Below, one piece after another: positions 1-9,100 of a DNA stretch of 64,000 bases. How positions within the stretch are numbered: position 1 is the stretch's first letter; every line of letters begins with the position of its first letter. Source of the DNA: Chloroflexi bacterium UBA6077 (GTDB taxonomy: Bacteria; Chloroflexota; UBA6077); NCBI GenBank assembly GCA_002436065.1, contig DIXP01000094.1:104397-168396 (forward strand), given 5' to 3'. The position numbers and the translations under genes are program-made. The notes beneath the pieces were generated by a model. The model worked only from the letters and a program-made list of their open reading frames with translations. It ran no database searches and was not told the origin of the DNA.

Positions 1-347
1 GCGGCTGGCAGCGGAAGCGCCTTCAGTCCCTGCCTACGACTCACATTGCAGACGTCGTAGGCGGACTTGGTGAGCCGGCTGTTGACGTAGTCCTGGTGTG
101 GGACCAGCATATCTCTCGGAGACCCCTCTCCCATCTCCTTGTGCGGTGTGTTGTGATCGAGGATTTCCGAGAAGATCTCCCTCGCGAGAACGACGATGGA
201 CCTGGCCTCGGGCAAGAGCCTCACCGCCTGATCATGTAGCCGACTACCGGCAATCTCTGAAACCGAGACAATTCCGACCGCGTCGACATCCAGCGTCGAG
301 AGCATATCCAGCAGTTGGCGCTCTCCTCGGGCAGACGCTACGGACAT
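1..347 (-). CDS. QueG-like iron-sulfur reductase family protein (5' part only)
   Basis: This gene runs off the left edge, so only about 115 N-terminal residues are visible. The start at 347 is an ATG preceded by a strong GAAAGGAGG at 354-362. The visible part contains LLPEARSIVVLA and, further on, DYVNSRLTKSAYDV. These resemble the N-terminal region of epoxyqueuosine reductase and related cobalamin/Fe-S proteins, where LFPGARSVVVLA-like and Y-x-x-x-x-L-x-x-A-x-x-L blocks occur. The ferredoxin motifs that would confirm the family lie outside the window. It is divergent from the Crp/Fnr-type regulator at 626. The assignment rests on resemblance of the N-terminus only, and a related dehalogenase-like Fe-S protein is possible. 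Confidence 0.6.
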   Translation of the reverse strand, partial: MSVASARGERQLLDMLSTLDVDAVGIVSVSEIAGSRLHDQAVRLLPEARSIVVLAREIFSEILDHNTPHKEMGEGSPRDMLVPHQDYVNSRLTKSAYDVCNVSRRQGLKALPLPA

Positions 348-625
348 TCCTGAACCTCCTTTCTATATGTGACGATGGGCTCCGACGGGATTATGGGGAT
401 GCCTCACTTGAGTGCCGAGCATCCCTTTCGCTGGCTCCAGACGATGCCGCCGCAATCTCTTCCCGCTTGGGGTCTCCGCCTCTCGCCCAGGGCTATCGAC
501 ACTCGAGGCCGACAGGTTGCCTTCTGAAGAATAGCTGCAGTGGAGTCACGAAGCTGTTACATCCGTTACAATGCCTTCAGCTTCCTTGTGGTGTAATAGG
601 GCGCGGAGTCTAAGTGGAGGGCGAG

Positions 626-1315
626 ATGGCCAATAGGTCGAGTCTTTGCTTGCGAGACTTGCCTCTGTTCTCCAAGGTAGGGTTGGACGTATTCCGCCCG
701 GTCTGTGCCGTTGCGGACAAGAGGGCTCTGCGCCGGGGAGAGAGGCTGTTCGCCCAGGGTGATCCGGTGGAGGCCGTCCATCTGATAAAGCAGGGCAGCT
801 TCAAGCTGGTGCGTGTTACCGAGGACGGCAGGGAAATCGTGCTCCGCCTGGCCAACCAAGGGGAGATCCTCGGCGAGGACGCCCTGTTCCAGCAAAGCAG
901 CTACGCCGCCAGTGCGGTTGCGCTGGAGGAGGCCAGGGTCTGTAGCATCAGCCGGGAGCGACTGGAAGGCGTGATAAGGCAGCGGCCGGACCTGGCCTGG
1001 CAGGTAATCGCCAGTCTGGGAAGCCGTCTTTACGAACTCTGGGCACAACTCACCGACCTGAGCGGGCAGACCATTCGGGAAAAAGTCCTGAGCCTGCTGG
1101 TTCGCCTGGCGACCGAGCATGGAGAGAGGCGTCCTGAGGGCACGCTGATCTGTCTTCGTCTGACTCAGGAAGACATGGCTGGTATGGTGGGCGCCTCTCG
1201 GGTGAGGGTGGCCCTGGCCTTGAGGGAACTGGGCGAAGAGGGTCGCCTCTGCAAGCAAGGCAATCGGTACGTGCTAAGGGACAACTGCTCGCTGGGGAGA
1301 GAACAATCAAAGTAA
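626..1315 (+). CDS. Crp/Fnr family transcriptional regulator
   Basis: A 229-residue protein with the usual two-domain layout. The N-terminal cyclic-nucleotide-type beta-roll covers roughly residues 15-125 (RRGERLFAQGDPVEAVHLI, then GEILGEDALFQ). A C-terminal helix-turn-helix lies near residues 175-215 (LTQEDMAGMVGASRVRVALA). The FNR arrangement of N-terminal cysteines is not present, so oxygen sensing by a 4Fe-4S cluster is not supported and the ligand is unknown. I chose the ATG at 626 over a GTG at 614 because GGAGG sits at 616-620, correctly spaced for the ATG. The DsrE-family gene begins 13 bases after the stop, so the two are probably co-transcribed and the regulator may respond to redox or sulfur state (inference). 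Confidence 0.88.
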   Translation: MANRSSLCLRDLPLFSKVGLDVFRPVCAVADKRALRRGERLFAQGDPVEAVHLIKQGSFKLVRVTEDGREIVLRLANQGEILGEDALFQQSSYAASAVALEEARVCSISRERLEGVIRQRPDLAWQVIASLGSRLYELWAQLTDLSGQTIREKVLSLLVRLATEHGERRPEGTLICLRLTQEDMAGMVGASRVRVALALRELGEEGRLCKQGNRYVLRDNCSLGREQSK

Positions 1316-1327
1316 GGAGGATCGGCA

Positions 1328-1678
1328 GTGGAAGAGAAAACAGCAGTGGGGCTGGCCGTGCTCTGGGTCACCCAGGACAAGGAGGTCGCCCGGAGCATGG
1401 TCTTCATGTACACCAGGAACTCGAAGCTGAAGGGCTGGTGGGGCCAGGTGAGGCTGATCGTGTGGGGGCCGTCCGCCAACTTGCTGGCCAACGATGTGGA
1501 ACTCCAAGCCGAACTTGAGGGGCTTAAGTCGGCGGGTGTAGAACTGCTAGCCTGCAAGGCTTGCACGGATCGCTACGGGGTGTCCGACAAGTTGACCGAG
1601 CTAGGAATCGAGGTCCTCTACATGGGTGCGCCACTAACAGGTATGCTCAAGGAGGGCTGGGCGACACTCTCTGTCTAG
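1328..1678 (+). CDS. DsrE/DsrF-like family protein
   Basis: A 116-residue protein of the DsrE-like fold. The pattern VLWVTQDKEVARSMVFMYT near the N-terminus, VRLIVWGPSANLLA in the middle and the C-terminal GVELLACKACTDRYGV with LTELGIEVLYMG are typical of small DsrE/YchN-type proteins. Members of the family act in sulfur-relay or redox reactions. Here two cysteines (KACTDR and the preceding LACKA) could be the reactive pair, which is inference. The start is GTG at 1328 with TAAGGAGG at 1313-1320. This ribosome binding site overlaps the stop of the upstream Crp/Fnr gene, which indicates translational coupling in a two-gene operon. Confidence 0.8.
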   Translation: MEEKTAVGLAVLWVTQDKEVARSMVFMYTRNSKLKGWWGQVRLIVWGPSANLLANDVELQAELEGLKSAGVELLACKACTDRYGVSDKLTELGIEVLYMGAPLTGMLKEGWATLSV

Positions 1679-1688
1679 AATAACGGCG

Positions 1689-1883
1689 ATGCAATCGCCG
1701 GCAAGGCTCGACGACCGCAATGGCATGAAGCTGATGACGCCGCTCATCGCCCGCATGGGCCGGCGCCAGGAGGAATCCAATTAGGCCGGCCTCAAACACT
1801 ACCTGGAGGCCCAGGAGAAACCTCTCCCAGACCAACCCAACGACGCCGCTACAGGTCACCAAAGCCCGGTTTCTCGAAGCTAA
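1689..1883 (+). pseudogene. Possible remnant of a SRPBCC-type protein, interrupted by TAG
   Basis: One reading frame starting at ATG 1689 gives LMTPLIARMGRRQEESN, then an in-frame TAG at 1782-1784, then AGLKHYLEAQEK before TAA at 1881. The two halves read together resemble the C-terminal tail of SRPBCC/polyketide-cyclase-like proteins, in which a Trp often precedes the A-x-L-K segment. A TGG to TAG change would explain the stop. Nothing resembling the rest of such a protein is present upstream. This is a weak, motif-level call on about 60 codons. Confidence 0.3.
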
Positions 1884-1901
1884 TTAGGGGAGGCGAGTGC
1901 G

Positions 1902-2417
1902 ATGACGGCAAGGATCCTGGTCGCCTACGCCAGCTATACCGGCTCCACCGCCGGCGTGGCTGAGGCTATCGGCAAGCAGCTGGCTGCCGGAGACATGACG
2001 GTGGACGTACGCCGGGTAGAGGATGCGACGGATCTCAACGGCTACAGTGGCGTGGTGGTGGGCAGCGCCATCCACAGCGGACGATGGCTGCCTGGGGCGG
2101 TAGGGTTCGTGCAGTCCCATCGGGACAGACTTCGCCAGCTGCCCACGGCATATTTCCTGGTCTGCCTGATGGCGGCCAACGACACGGAGGAAAACCGGCG
2201 GGTGGTGGCGACCTTCCTGGAGCCGGTGCGAACGCTGGTGGAGCCGGTGGCGGAGGGGCGGTTCGCGGGCTATCTCTGGTACGACAAGTACTCGTTCGTC
2301 GAGGGGCTGGGTATGCGCATCTTCGCCAGGACGCAGAAGCTGAGCGAGGGGGACTACCGCGATTGGGACGCCATTCGCGCATGGGCCGACAGCATCCGAC
2401 CGCTGCTACTCCGGTAG
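1902..2417 (+). CDS. Flavodoxin-domain protein (HemG-like)
   Basis: A 171-residue single-domain flavodoxin. The phosphate-binding loop for FMN is visible at the N-terminus (ILVAYASYTGSTAGVAEAIG). The second strand-loop block is GYSGVVVGSAIHSGRW, and later blocks include YFLVCLMAAND and an LWYDKYSFVEGLGMRIFARTQ-like tail. That tail resembles menaquinone-dependent protoporphyrinogen oxidase HemG and related electron-transfer flavodoxins. The start is ATG at 1902 with AGGGGAGG at 1885-1892. No heme genes are nearby, so a general electron-carrier role is as likely as a HemG role. It is a separate gene from the flavodoxin at 3444-4016, which is a different subfamily. Confidence 0.85.
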   Translation: MTARILVAYASYTGSTAGVAEAIGKQLAAGDMTVDVRRVEDATDLNGYSGVVVGSAIHSGRWLPGAVGFVQSHRDRLRQLPTAYFLVCLMAANDTEENRRVVATFLEPVRTLVEPVAEGRFAGYLWYDKYSFVEGLGMRIFARTQKLSEGDYRDWDAIRAWADSIRPLLLR

Positions 2418-2795
2418 ACTCTACTCAGATGCTGTTGACGGCAGACCATACATTACAGTTCAGCAAGAACGCCTGCTAAGTGTAGCTCGACCCGGATGCC
2501 GAGGTACGTCAACAACTCAGAAGATTCCGCGCCGGTTCTCGATCCTGGAAGTTTAGCCATAATTCAAGTGCGTCGATTCTGACAAAGGTTTCATCTAGGG
2601 CAGTAAATGACACTCAGTGGTAGTGATACTGTCATGACAATGCTTAATATCTCGCCATATGATCCCCCGTGGTCGCGACCTTCTGGTGCCGGTAGAGGTC
2701 GGGGGACTGCAGCCCCTAAAGTCGAACCGGCGGTCCATGGGTCCATGTGAAGTCTGGTAGTGGAAACAGGGCTTAACGTGAAAGGAGAACCACAG
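2418..2795. other. Intergenic region, no gene seen; AT-richer than surroundings
   Basis: About 380 bases without a convincing gene, visibly richer in A+T than the flanks between 2440 and 2650. It contains a perfect 10-base palindrome TGTCATGACA at 2630-2639. It probably holds the promoter for the secreted protein starting at 2796, but no clear -35/-10 pair stood out. Confidence 0.4.
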
Positions 2796-3314
2796 GTGAG
2801 ACGGCGATCGTTCTTGGTAGGCATGGCTGTGCTGGCGCTTTGCCTTTCGACGGCCGGATTCGCGGCGGCTGCCCCCTTCCAACCGCCGGTTACGGCCATG
2901 TCCAAGACAGCTTTTGTCGCGACCACTCCCACCCCCGGCGGGGTCATCAGCTACACGGTACAATGGACAACCAACGCCGATACGACGAATGTGACGCTGA
3001 AGGATGACTTCCTGCACGGCGTCGATCTAGCGGCGGGATCGGCCGGCGTGCTCGTGCCCCCGGTTGGTGCCCCCATCCTCATCTTCCCGACGCAGACCAG
3101 TAGCTCCATCGACCGGAAGACCTACGAGTTCGTGATCGCCAGCGGCCCCACTGTCCTACCGGCAGGAACCTACACGCTCCTGCTTGCTGCGATTGTGGAC
3201 CCTACCACCAAAGTGTACAAGGGCAAGTACGTTACCGACTCGGCTACCCTCTACGTTGATGGCGATTGGAAGGCCAATGCCACCGTCAACACCAACCTGG
3301 AGCCGCCTCTGTAG
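2796..3314 (+). CDS. Secreted protein with a DUF11-like beta-sandwich segment
   Basis: A 172-residue exported protein. The N-terminus is VRRRSFLVGMAVLALCLS followed by TAGFAAAAP, a clear signal peptide with an AxA-type cleavage site near residues 22-26. The mature part contains SYTVQWTTNADTTNVTLKDD, which resembles the start of conserved-repeat (DUF11-type) domains that mediate extracellular assembly or adhesion. The rest is rich in Thr, Val and Pro with no catalytic motif. The start is GTG at 2796. AAAGGAGAA at 2781-2789 supports it over an upstream in-frame start at 2760. The gene stands alone and is followed by a hairpin terminator at 3372-3398. The role is unknown. Confidence 0.7.
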   Translation: MRRRSFLVGMAVLALCLSTAGFAAAAPFQPPVTAMSKTAFVATTPTPGGVISYTVQWTTNADTTNVTLKDDFLHGVDLAAGSAGVLVPPVGAPILIFPTQTSSSIDRKTYEFVIASGPTVLPAGTYTLLLAAIVDPTTKVYKGKYVTDSATLYVDGDWKANATVNTNLEPPL

Positions 3315-3371
3315 TGCCCCTCTTGAGGTAAGCTAGAGTAGCCAGGGCGGCTTTCGGAGCTCCTGGTAGTG

Positions 3372-3398
3372 AGAGATGGCAGCCTAGCTGCCATCTCT
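3372..3398. terminator. Bidirectional hairpin terminator
   Basis: A perfect 12-bp stem (3372-3383 with 3387-3398) closes a 3-base loop. It lies between the converging genes ending at 3314 (+) and 3444 (-). Confidence 0.7.
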
Positions 3399-3443
3399 AC
3401 ACTACATCCATTTGGAGAATACACGGTTTCGACGCAGATCTCC

Positions 3444-4016
3444 TCACCCGTGGCCGGCGCTGACCAGCGAGAACGTCTGCCGCTCGATATTGGCCAACTC
3501 CTCGGCGTTAGGCCGGCCGCGGATGTCTCCGAGCGGCCCCTCGGTACTGTGCAGCAGGTTACCGTGGAACTCCCCCACCACGTACCACTCGTCCACCACC
3601 TCGTACCCGATGTGGGCGAACAGCTGACCGATGTACTTACCCACCGGGATGGCCTCGTCGATGCCGGTGTGGGGTCCGGAGTAGGTGACGAACACCACAG
3701 CGCGCTTCCCGGGGAGTCTCGGGGCTCGCACCTTGATGTCTCCCCGGCGTTTGTGGAACTCCTGCCTATCCTTCACGAAGCGCAACACCGGCTCGGGCGG
3801 CATGTAGGAATAGGAGGGTGAGCCCAGGAAGACCAGGTCGTACGCGTGGAGATCCACATCCATCGCCTCACTCACCTTGAGGAGGACCGGATTAGCGCCC
3901 GCCTCCCTGGCCCCGCGCTCGATGGCCCTCGCGACCTTCTCCGTGTTACCTGTGGCCGACCAGTAGAGGATCAGGGTCTTCTGGGTATTGGGGTTTGCCG
4001 AGCGAGTTGCATCCAT
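3444..4016 (-). CDS. Flavodoxin family protein
   Basis: A 190-residue flavodoxin-like protein. The FMN phosphate loop is LYWSATGNTEKVARAIERGA, followed by YDLVFLGSPSYSYMPPEPV and an AVVFVTYSGPHTGIDEA block that would contact the isoalloxazine ring. It probably shuttles electrons in the cytoplasm. The start is the ATG at 4016, preceded by TGGAGGTGG. A much longer open frame extends upstream to 4226, but its extra 70 codons are Arg/Pro/Gly-rich and cover repeat DNA, so I leave them out. No redox partner is adjacent. The cupin gene lies upstream on the same strand. Confidence 0.85.
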   Translation of the reverse strand: MDATRSANPNTQKTLILYWSATGNTEKVARAIERGAREAGANPVLLKVSEAMDVDLHAYDLVFLGSPSYSYMPPEPVLRFVKDRQEFHKRRGDIKVRAPRLPGKRAVVFVTYSGPHTGIDEAIPVGKYIGQLFAHIGYEVVDEWYVVGEFHGNLLHSTEGPLGDIRGRPNAEELANIERQTFSLVSAGHG

Positions 4017-4129
4017 AATCCACCTCCAACAGACCACTTTCGAGAGCACCCCAAGGGTTCGAAAGCCGGTACCGACAGGAGCCCCTCTCGTACCGCGACT
4101 CAGGAACACGACGCGCCGCTGTGTAGTAG

Positions 4130-4225
4130 CCGGGGCGGAAGGGGACAAGTCCCTTCCCCACAGCGCGTAAGGACACGCGGGCCAGCAGGCTCCCAGCAGG
4201 GCGGCTTCGCCGCCTGCCGGGACCA
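4130..4225. repeat. Intergenic palindromic repeats
   Basis: Two small hairpins lie side by side. A GGAAGGGGA/TCCCTTCC pair (4137-4157) is also present at 30377-30397. A GGCGGC-TTC-GCCGCC type hairpin (about 4197-4216) belongs to the same family of short GC-rich repeats seen elsewhere in the window. Confidence 0.5.
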
Positions 4226-4238
4226 TAGAGTTGCAGCG

Positions 4239-4715
4239 CTACTTGCCAGACTCAGGATCGCGATAAGCCCCGGTTCGGGTGCCATCCACAGCCTCGCCAG
4301 ACACATAGTCAGAGGTGTCCTTGCAGGCCAGATACATCCCGTCCCCTTCGCCGCTCGCCACGAAGTAGTGCTGGGCATTCGCGGGTATGTACACCATCTG
4401 GTTAGGCCCGGCAATTCCCTCCACTTCGTTGACTCGGTACTTGAACTGCCCCTTCAGCACGTAGTTGAACTGCTCGTTGCCATGGGTATGCAGCCTGGAC
4501 CCAGTCCCCTTGACCTTGTTGACCAGCACCACCATGATCTTCTTGCCTTCGACCGCAGCACCCTGCGCCGACGAATAGTGGGGGCCGATCTGGTAGTGAT
4601 CCATCGCCATCATGTCGAAGAACACATTACCCATCGCAGCCTGAGACATCTTCTTGGCGGTGTCTTCGTGGACGTTTGCGTAACGATCTTCGCCGCTCTT
4701 ACCTTCGGTAGCCAC
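4239..4715 (-). CDS. Cupin domain protein
   Basis: A 158-residue single-domain cupin. The metal-binding motif 1 is visible as SRLHTHGNEQFNYVLKGQFK (HxH, then E five residues later in the G-x-x-x-x-x-H-x-H-x-x-x-x-E pattern). The second half has QMVYIPANAQHYFVA, supplying the motif 2 His. This arrangement normally binds Fe, Mn or Ni in a small beta-barrel that acts as an oxygenase, isomerase or sensor. The specific reaction cannot be inferred. The start is GTG at 4715 with AGGAGA about nine bases upstream. The gene is isolated from obvious pathway partners, although flavodoxin 3444-4016 follows on the same strand. Confidence 0.85.
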   Translation of the reverse strand: MATEGKSGEDRYANVHEDTAKKMSQAAMGNVFFDMMAMDHYQIGPHYSSAQGAAVEGKKIMVVLVNKVKGTGSRLHTHGNEQFNYVLKGQFKYRVNEVEGIAGPNQMVYIPANAQHYFVASGEGDGMYLACKDTSDYVSGEAVDGTRTGAYRDPESGK

Positions 4716-4938
4716 GGTAGTTGTCTCCTATGTAAAGTAGTAAGCCTGTCACCGGCTCGGTATCGCCATTATCGCCTGTACTCTGTCCCGTGACAACACC
4801 TCCACGCTCGGTCTTCTATCCGGACGGCATCAACTGCTACACTGAGCGTAGTCCACCTGGAGTGCTGCCGACGCCGAACCCTCGGTTTCGGTGTCTACTG
4901 GTAGCTTCAGGTCGATGACTGTTTGGAGGTATCTATCC

Positions 4939-6012
4939 TTGTCTGCAACCTTCCCATCCGATGTGCAGAGGATCGCATCGGAGGTCCTCACTTCCGCGCG
5001 AATGAATGGCATCGCGGTCGGCCTCGCCCGCGGAGACCAGCCCTTCCTGCAATTCGACCTGGGCACCGATGCCACCGGACGCCCTCTGACGGACGGTAGC
5101 CTCTTCCCCGTGGCCTCCGTGACCAAGCTGGCGACGGCGCTGGCGGTGCTCAGGCTGGTCGACCGAGGCATCATGGCCCTGGACGACCCGCTGGCACTCC
5201 ACCTGCCCGAGGCGGCGGCCGCGCAACCGGGCGTTACCCTGCGCCGCCTCCTCTGCCACATCGCTGGTCTCCCGATGGACGTGGCGCACGGGGCCGCACC
5301 CTACGAGTTGGGACTGGACTGGCAGTCCCTCGCGGCCGCCTGCCTCCAGACACCCCTAGCTCAACCTCCCGCCACGCGGGTCCAGTACAGCAACGTCGGC
5401 TACGGGCTTCTGGCCATTATTGTGGCCACCCACAGCGGATGGCCTTTCCCCAAGGCCCTCCAGGAGTTGGTGCTGGAACCGCTCGGTATCGAGGGCTACC
5501 TGGGAGAGGAGCCCCCTCGGCCGCCTGTGATGCTCGCCGATACCAGGGGGCCCGAGGGCAGACCGGAGCTAGAGCCTTTCAACTCCCCCTTCTGGCGCTC
5601 TCTCGCCATGCCCTGGGCCGGGCTGTTGACCACGGTGGAGGGCGCTCTCAAGCTGGTCCAAGCGTTCCTGGGCATCCCATCCGGCTTCTTACGGCCGGAA
5701 ACCAGGGCGGAAGCCATCCGGAACCAGGTGGGCGAATTAGGAGGCGGTTATGTAAAGCCTATGCTGTGGGATCGCTGTCCGTGGGGGTTGGGGCCGGAGC
5801 TTCGAGGCCGAAAGAGCCCTCACTGGGCGCCGCTGGAGGCCGGCGAGGGCTCTTTCGGCCATGCGGGCGCATCGGGCATCCTCGCATGGGCCGACCCAAC
5901 TTCCGGTGTCGCTTGGGTCATCGCCGGAACACGCACCGCCGCACGCGGCTGGTTGTTGAGGCGGGGGCCGGCCCTGGGCGTAGCGATCCTGGCGGCAGCG
6001 CGCGGCGTGTAG
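4939..6012 (+). CDS. Serine hydrolase, beta-lactamase / penicillin-binding family
   Basis: About 357 residues with the three signature motifs of the class C beta-lactamase and esterase fold. S-V-T-K at residues 60-63 contains the nucleophile and the Lys. Y-S-N at about 150-152 is the second motif. H-A-G at about 308-310 replaces the KTG box, as in esterase-like members. No signal peptide is seen, so a cytoplasmic esterase or peptidase role is more likely than antibiotic hydrolysis. I favour the TTG at 4939 because GGAGG lies at 4924-4928, but in-frame starts at 4891 and 4915 remain possible. The stop codon lies inside a 46-bp palindrome (6000-6045). Confidence 0.82.
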   Translation: MSATFPSDVQRIASEVLTSARMNGIAVGLARGDQPFLQFDLGTDATGRPLTDGSLFPVASVTKLATALAVLRLVDRGIMALDDPLALHLPEAAAAQPGVTLRRLLCHIAGLPMDVAHGAAPYELGLDWQSLAAACLQTPLAQPPATRVQYSNVGYGLLAIIVATHSGWPFPKALQELVLEPLGIEGYLGEEPPRPPVMLADTRGPEGRPELEPFNSPFWRSLAMPWAGLLTTVEGALKLVQAFLGIPSGFLRPETRAEAIRNQVGELGGGYVKPMLWDRCPWGLGPELRGRKSPHWAPLEAGEGSFGHAGASGILAWADPTSGVAWVIAGTRTAARGWLLRRGPALGVAILAAARGV

Positions 6013-6045
6013 GGGCGACCGGCCGGTCGCCCCTACACGCCGCGC
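6000..6045. repeat. 46-bp perfect palindrome, GTAGGGGCG family; also acts as terminator
   Basis: Every base from 6000 to 6022 pairs with 6023-6045. The element includes the stop codon of the serine hydrolase (TAG 6010-6012) and carries the GTAGGGGCG...CGCCCCTAC core shared with 37899-37928. It sits between the hydrolase and the formate dehydrogenase operon and would fold into a strong RNA hairpin. Confidence 0.75.
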
Positions 6046-6116
6046 AGATTTCGGTGCAAGGCACGCATCCTGCCATCTAAGTGGATCTGGAAGACAGCCG
6101 AAAGGAGGTGCAGCGT

Positions 6117-9100
6117 TTGCGCACCAACGGATCCGCTTCCAGCGGCCTCCTGAGCCGCCTGTCCAGGTGGCCCCTCGTCCGACAGATCGCCGACCTGGGC
6201 ATGGGCATGGAGGCGATGAGCGACCACACCCGTCGCTGGCAGCCTCGCATCCTGGAGGCCGATGGCAAGGTGGTCAGCGTCTGTCCCTTCTGCGCCGTCG
6301 GCTGCAGCCAGCTGATTTATGTCAAGAACGGCAGGATCATCGACATCGAGGGCAACCCGGAATCGCCCATCAACGGGGGCACCCTCTGCCCCAAAGGAGC
6401 GGCAACCTTCGAGCTGCTCAGCAACCCCAACCGCTGGACAACGGTCAGGTACCGCGCACCCTACAGCGACCACTGGGAGGACCGCCCCCTGGACTGGGCC
6501 ATGGAGCGCATTGCCCGACTGGTGAAGGAGGCGAGGGACAGGGATTGGCGGGAGCGAAACGAGCGGGGCGAGAATGTCCGCAGCGTAACCACCATCGCCT
6601 CGCTCGGCGGCGCCTCGCTGGACAACGAGGAGAACTACCTCATCAAGAAGCTGTTCGGGGGCGGCCTCGGGATGGTGTGGATAGAGAACCAGGCCCGTGT
6701 TTGACACAGCTCATCGGTGCCCGGTCTGGGCGCCACATTCGGTAGGGGGGCCGCTACAACCAACCAGTGGGATCTGGCCAACAGCGACGCCATCTTGATA
6801 ATGGGCTCGGACATGGCGGAGTGCCACCCGGTGGGCTTCCGGTTCGTGATGGAGGCTCGCCGCAGGGGTGCGCAGGTGATCCACGTCGACCCGCGCTTCA
6901 CCCGTACTTCGGCCGTGTCGGATCTCCACGTCCCCATCAGGGCCGGCTCGGACATCGCCTTCCTGGGCGGCTTGATCCGCCACGTCTTGGAGAACGACCT
7001 CTGGTTCGAGGAGTACGTGGTCAACTATACCAACGCAAGCCAGCTGCTGCGGAAGGAGTACTGCGACACGGAGGATCTCGAAGGGGTGTTCTCCGGTCTG
7101 GATCGGGAGGAGAAGAGCTACCATGGCGACTCCTGGCAGTACCGGGGGGAGACTATCTGCTCCATGCTCTCCGACCGGCACATTCAGGATAGCCTGCCGC
7201 AGAGTGCTACAGCCACGCCGGGGGATGCATTCACAAGGGAGCGTGACCCCTCGCTCCAGGACCCGCTCTGCGTCTTTCAGCAGTTGAAGAGGCACTACGC
7301 CAGGTATACGCCCGAGATGGTGGCATCCATCTGCGGCTGCACCCCCGAACAGGTGACGCAGGTTGCGCGGATCCTCGCCGAGAACTCGGGACGGGAGCGG
7401 ACCAGCAGCATCTGCTACGCCGTTGGCTGGACGCAGCACACCACCGGGTCGCAGATGATCCGAGCAGCGGGGATACTCCAACTGCTGCTGGGCAACGTCG
7501 GCCGCCCGGGAGGCGGCATCCAGGCCCTCCGAGGCCACGCCTCCATCCAGGGATCCACCGACATCCCCACACTGTACAACCTGCTCCCCGGCTACATTGG
7601 ACAGCCCAGCTGCAGGGAGGATCACGACACCCTGCGGAGATACCTGGAGAGCAGTACCCCGCGGCAGGGTTCCTGGCACGACCTTCCCAAGCTCATGGTA
7701 AGTCTGCTGAAAGCCTGGTACGGCGACGCGGCAACGGCCGAAAACGAGTACTGCTACGGGCATCTGCCCCGCATAGACCGCGACTACTCCCAGCAGCCGA
7801 TGACCCTGGCCATTCACGACGGCGAGATCAGGGGATTCTTCCTGATGGGCCAGAACCCGGCGGTGGGCGGCCACAACGCCGGCCTCATTCGCAGGGGACT
7901 GGCCCAACTGGACTGGATGGTGGTACGCGATGCCTTCGAGACGGAGACTGCCTCCTTCTGGTACGCCTCGCCCGAAGCGAAAGACGGAGAACTGGATCCG
8001 CGGCAGGTGAAGACGGAGGTCTTCTTCCTCCCAGCTTCCCTTCCCGGGGAGAAGGAGGGCACCTTCACCAACACCCAGCGGCTGATCCAGTACCACGACA
8101 GGGCCGTGGAGCCACCCGGCGACGCCCGCTCGGACCTCTGGTTCACCTTCCACCTGGGCCGCCGGCTGAAAGAGCTATATCGCGACAGCACGGACCCCAG
8201 GGACCAATCGCTGAAGGATCTGACCTGGGACTACCCCATAGAGGGTGGGATGCAGGAACCCAGTGTCGACCACATCGATCGAGAAATCAACGGATACCAG
8301 TGGGCAACCGGCTGGGAGAACCGCCGGCAGGTGAAGGGCTCCGCCGAATTGCGGGACGACGGGTCCACGGCCTCCGGCTGCTGGCTCTACTCAGGGATGT
8401 ATCCGGAGGAGGGTATGAACCTCACCCGCAATCGCACGCCGGATCCGGATGGCAACCCGGGCAGCCACCTGGGATGGGGCTTCAGTTGGCCGGGGAACCG
8501 GCGGATCATGTACAACCGCTGCTCGGCGGACCCAGACGGGAATCCATGGTCCGAGCGGAAGCGCTACCTGTGGTGGGATGACTCCAGGGGGAAGTGGGTC
8601 GGCTACGACGTCCCGAGCTTCCCCGTGGCAAAGCCTCCCAACTACTCACCCCCGGCCGGAGCCGAGGGCATCGACGCCCATTCGGGCAGGGAACCGTTCA
8701 CCGTAGCCCCCGACGGGAGGGCCTGGCTCTTCGCGCCGGCCGGCATGAAGGATGGCCCACTCCCTACGCACTACGAGCCAATCGAGTCCCCCGTAGTCAA
8801 CCGGCTGTATCCGCTGCAGCAGTCCAACCCGGTCGCCGGCCTCTTTATCAGGCCGGACAACCGGTACGCCAAGGTAGGCGACCCGGCTTATCCCTACGTC
8901 ATCACCACCTACCGACTGACCGAGCACCACACAGGCGGGACCATGACCCGCTGGCTCCCCTGGCTGGCGGAGCTTCAACCAAAGGGCTTCGCCGAGATCA
9001 GCCCTGAGCTGGCGGCGGAGAAAGGAGTACGCTCGGGCGATTGGATAACCGTGTCGTCGCCACGAGGAGAGGTGGAGGTCCTGGCACTGGTCACCGAGCG

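Noticed and set aside
98..613. A 171-codon open frame on the plus strand
   Set aside because: It is antisense to the QueG-like gene that starts at 347, is Arg/Pro/Ser-rich and lacks a ribosome binding site.
6702..6704. Frameshift or nonsense mutation in formate dehydrogenase
   Set aside because: Both sides are in the same frame, the codon is exactly at the Sec position of the family, and a SECIS hairpin follows, so it is a Sec codon and not a pseudogene.
6711..8153. A 480-codon minus-strand frame opposite formate dehydrogenase
   Set aside because: It is the antisense shadow of a strongly coding high-GC gene, with His/Val/Gly-rich composition and no motif.
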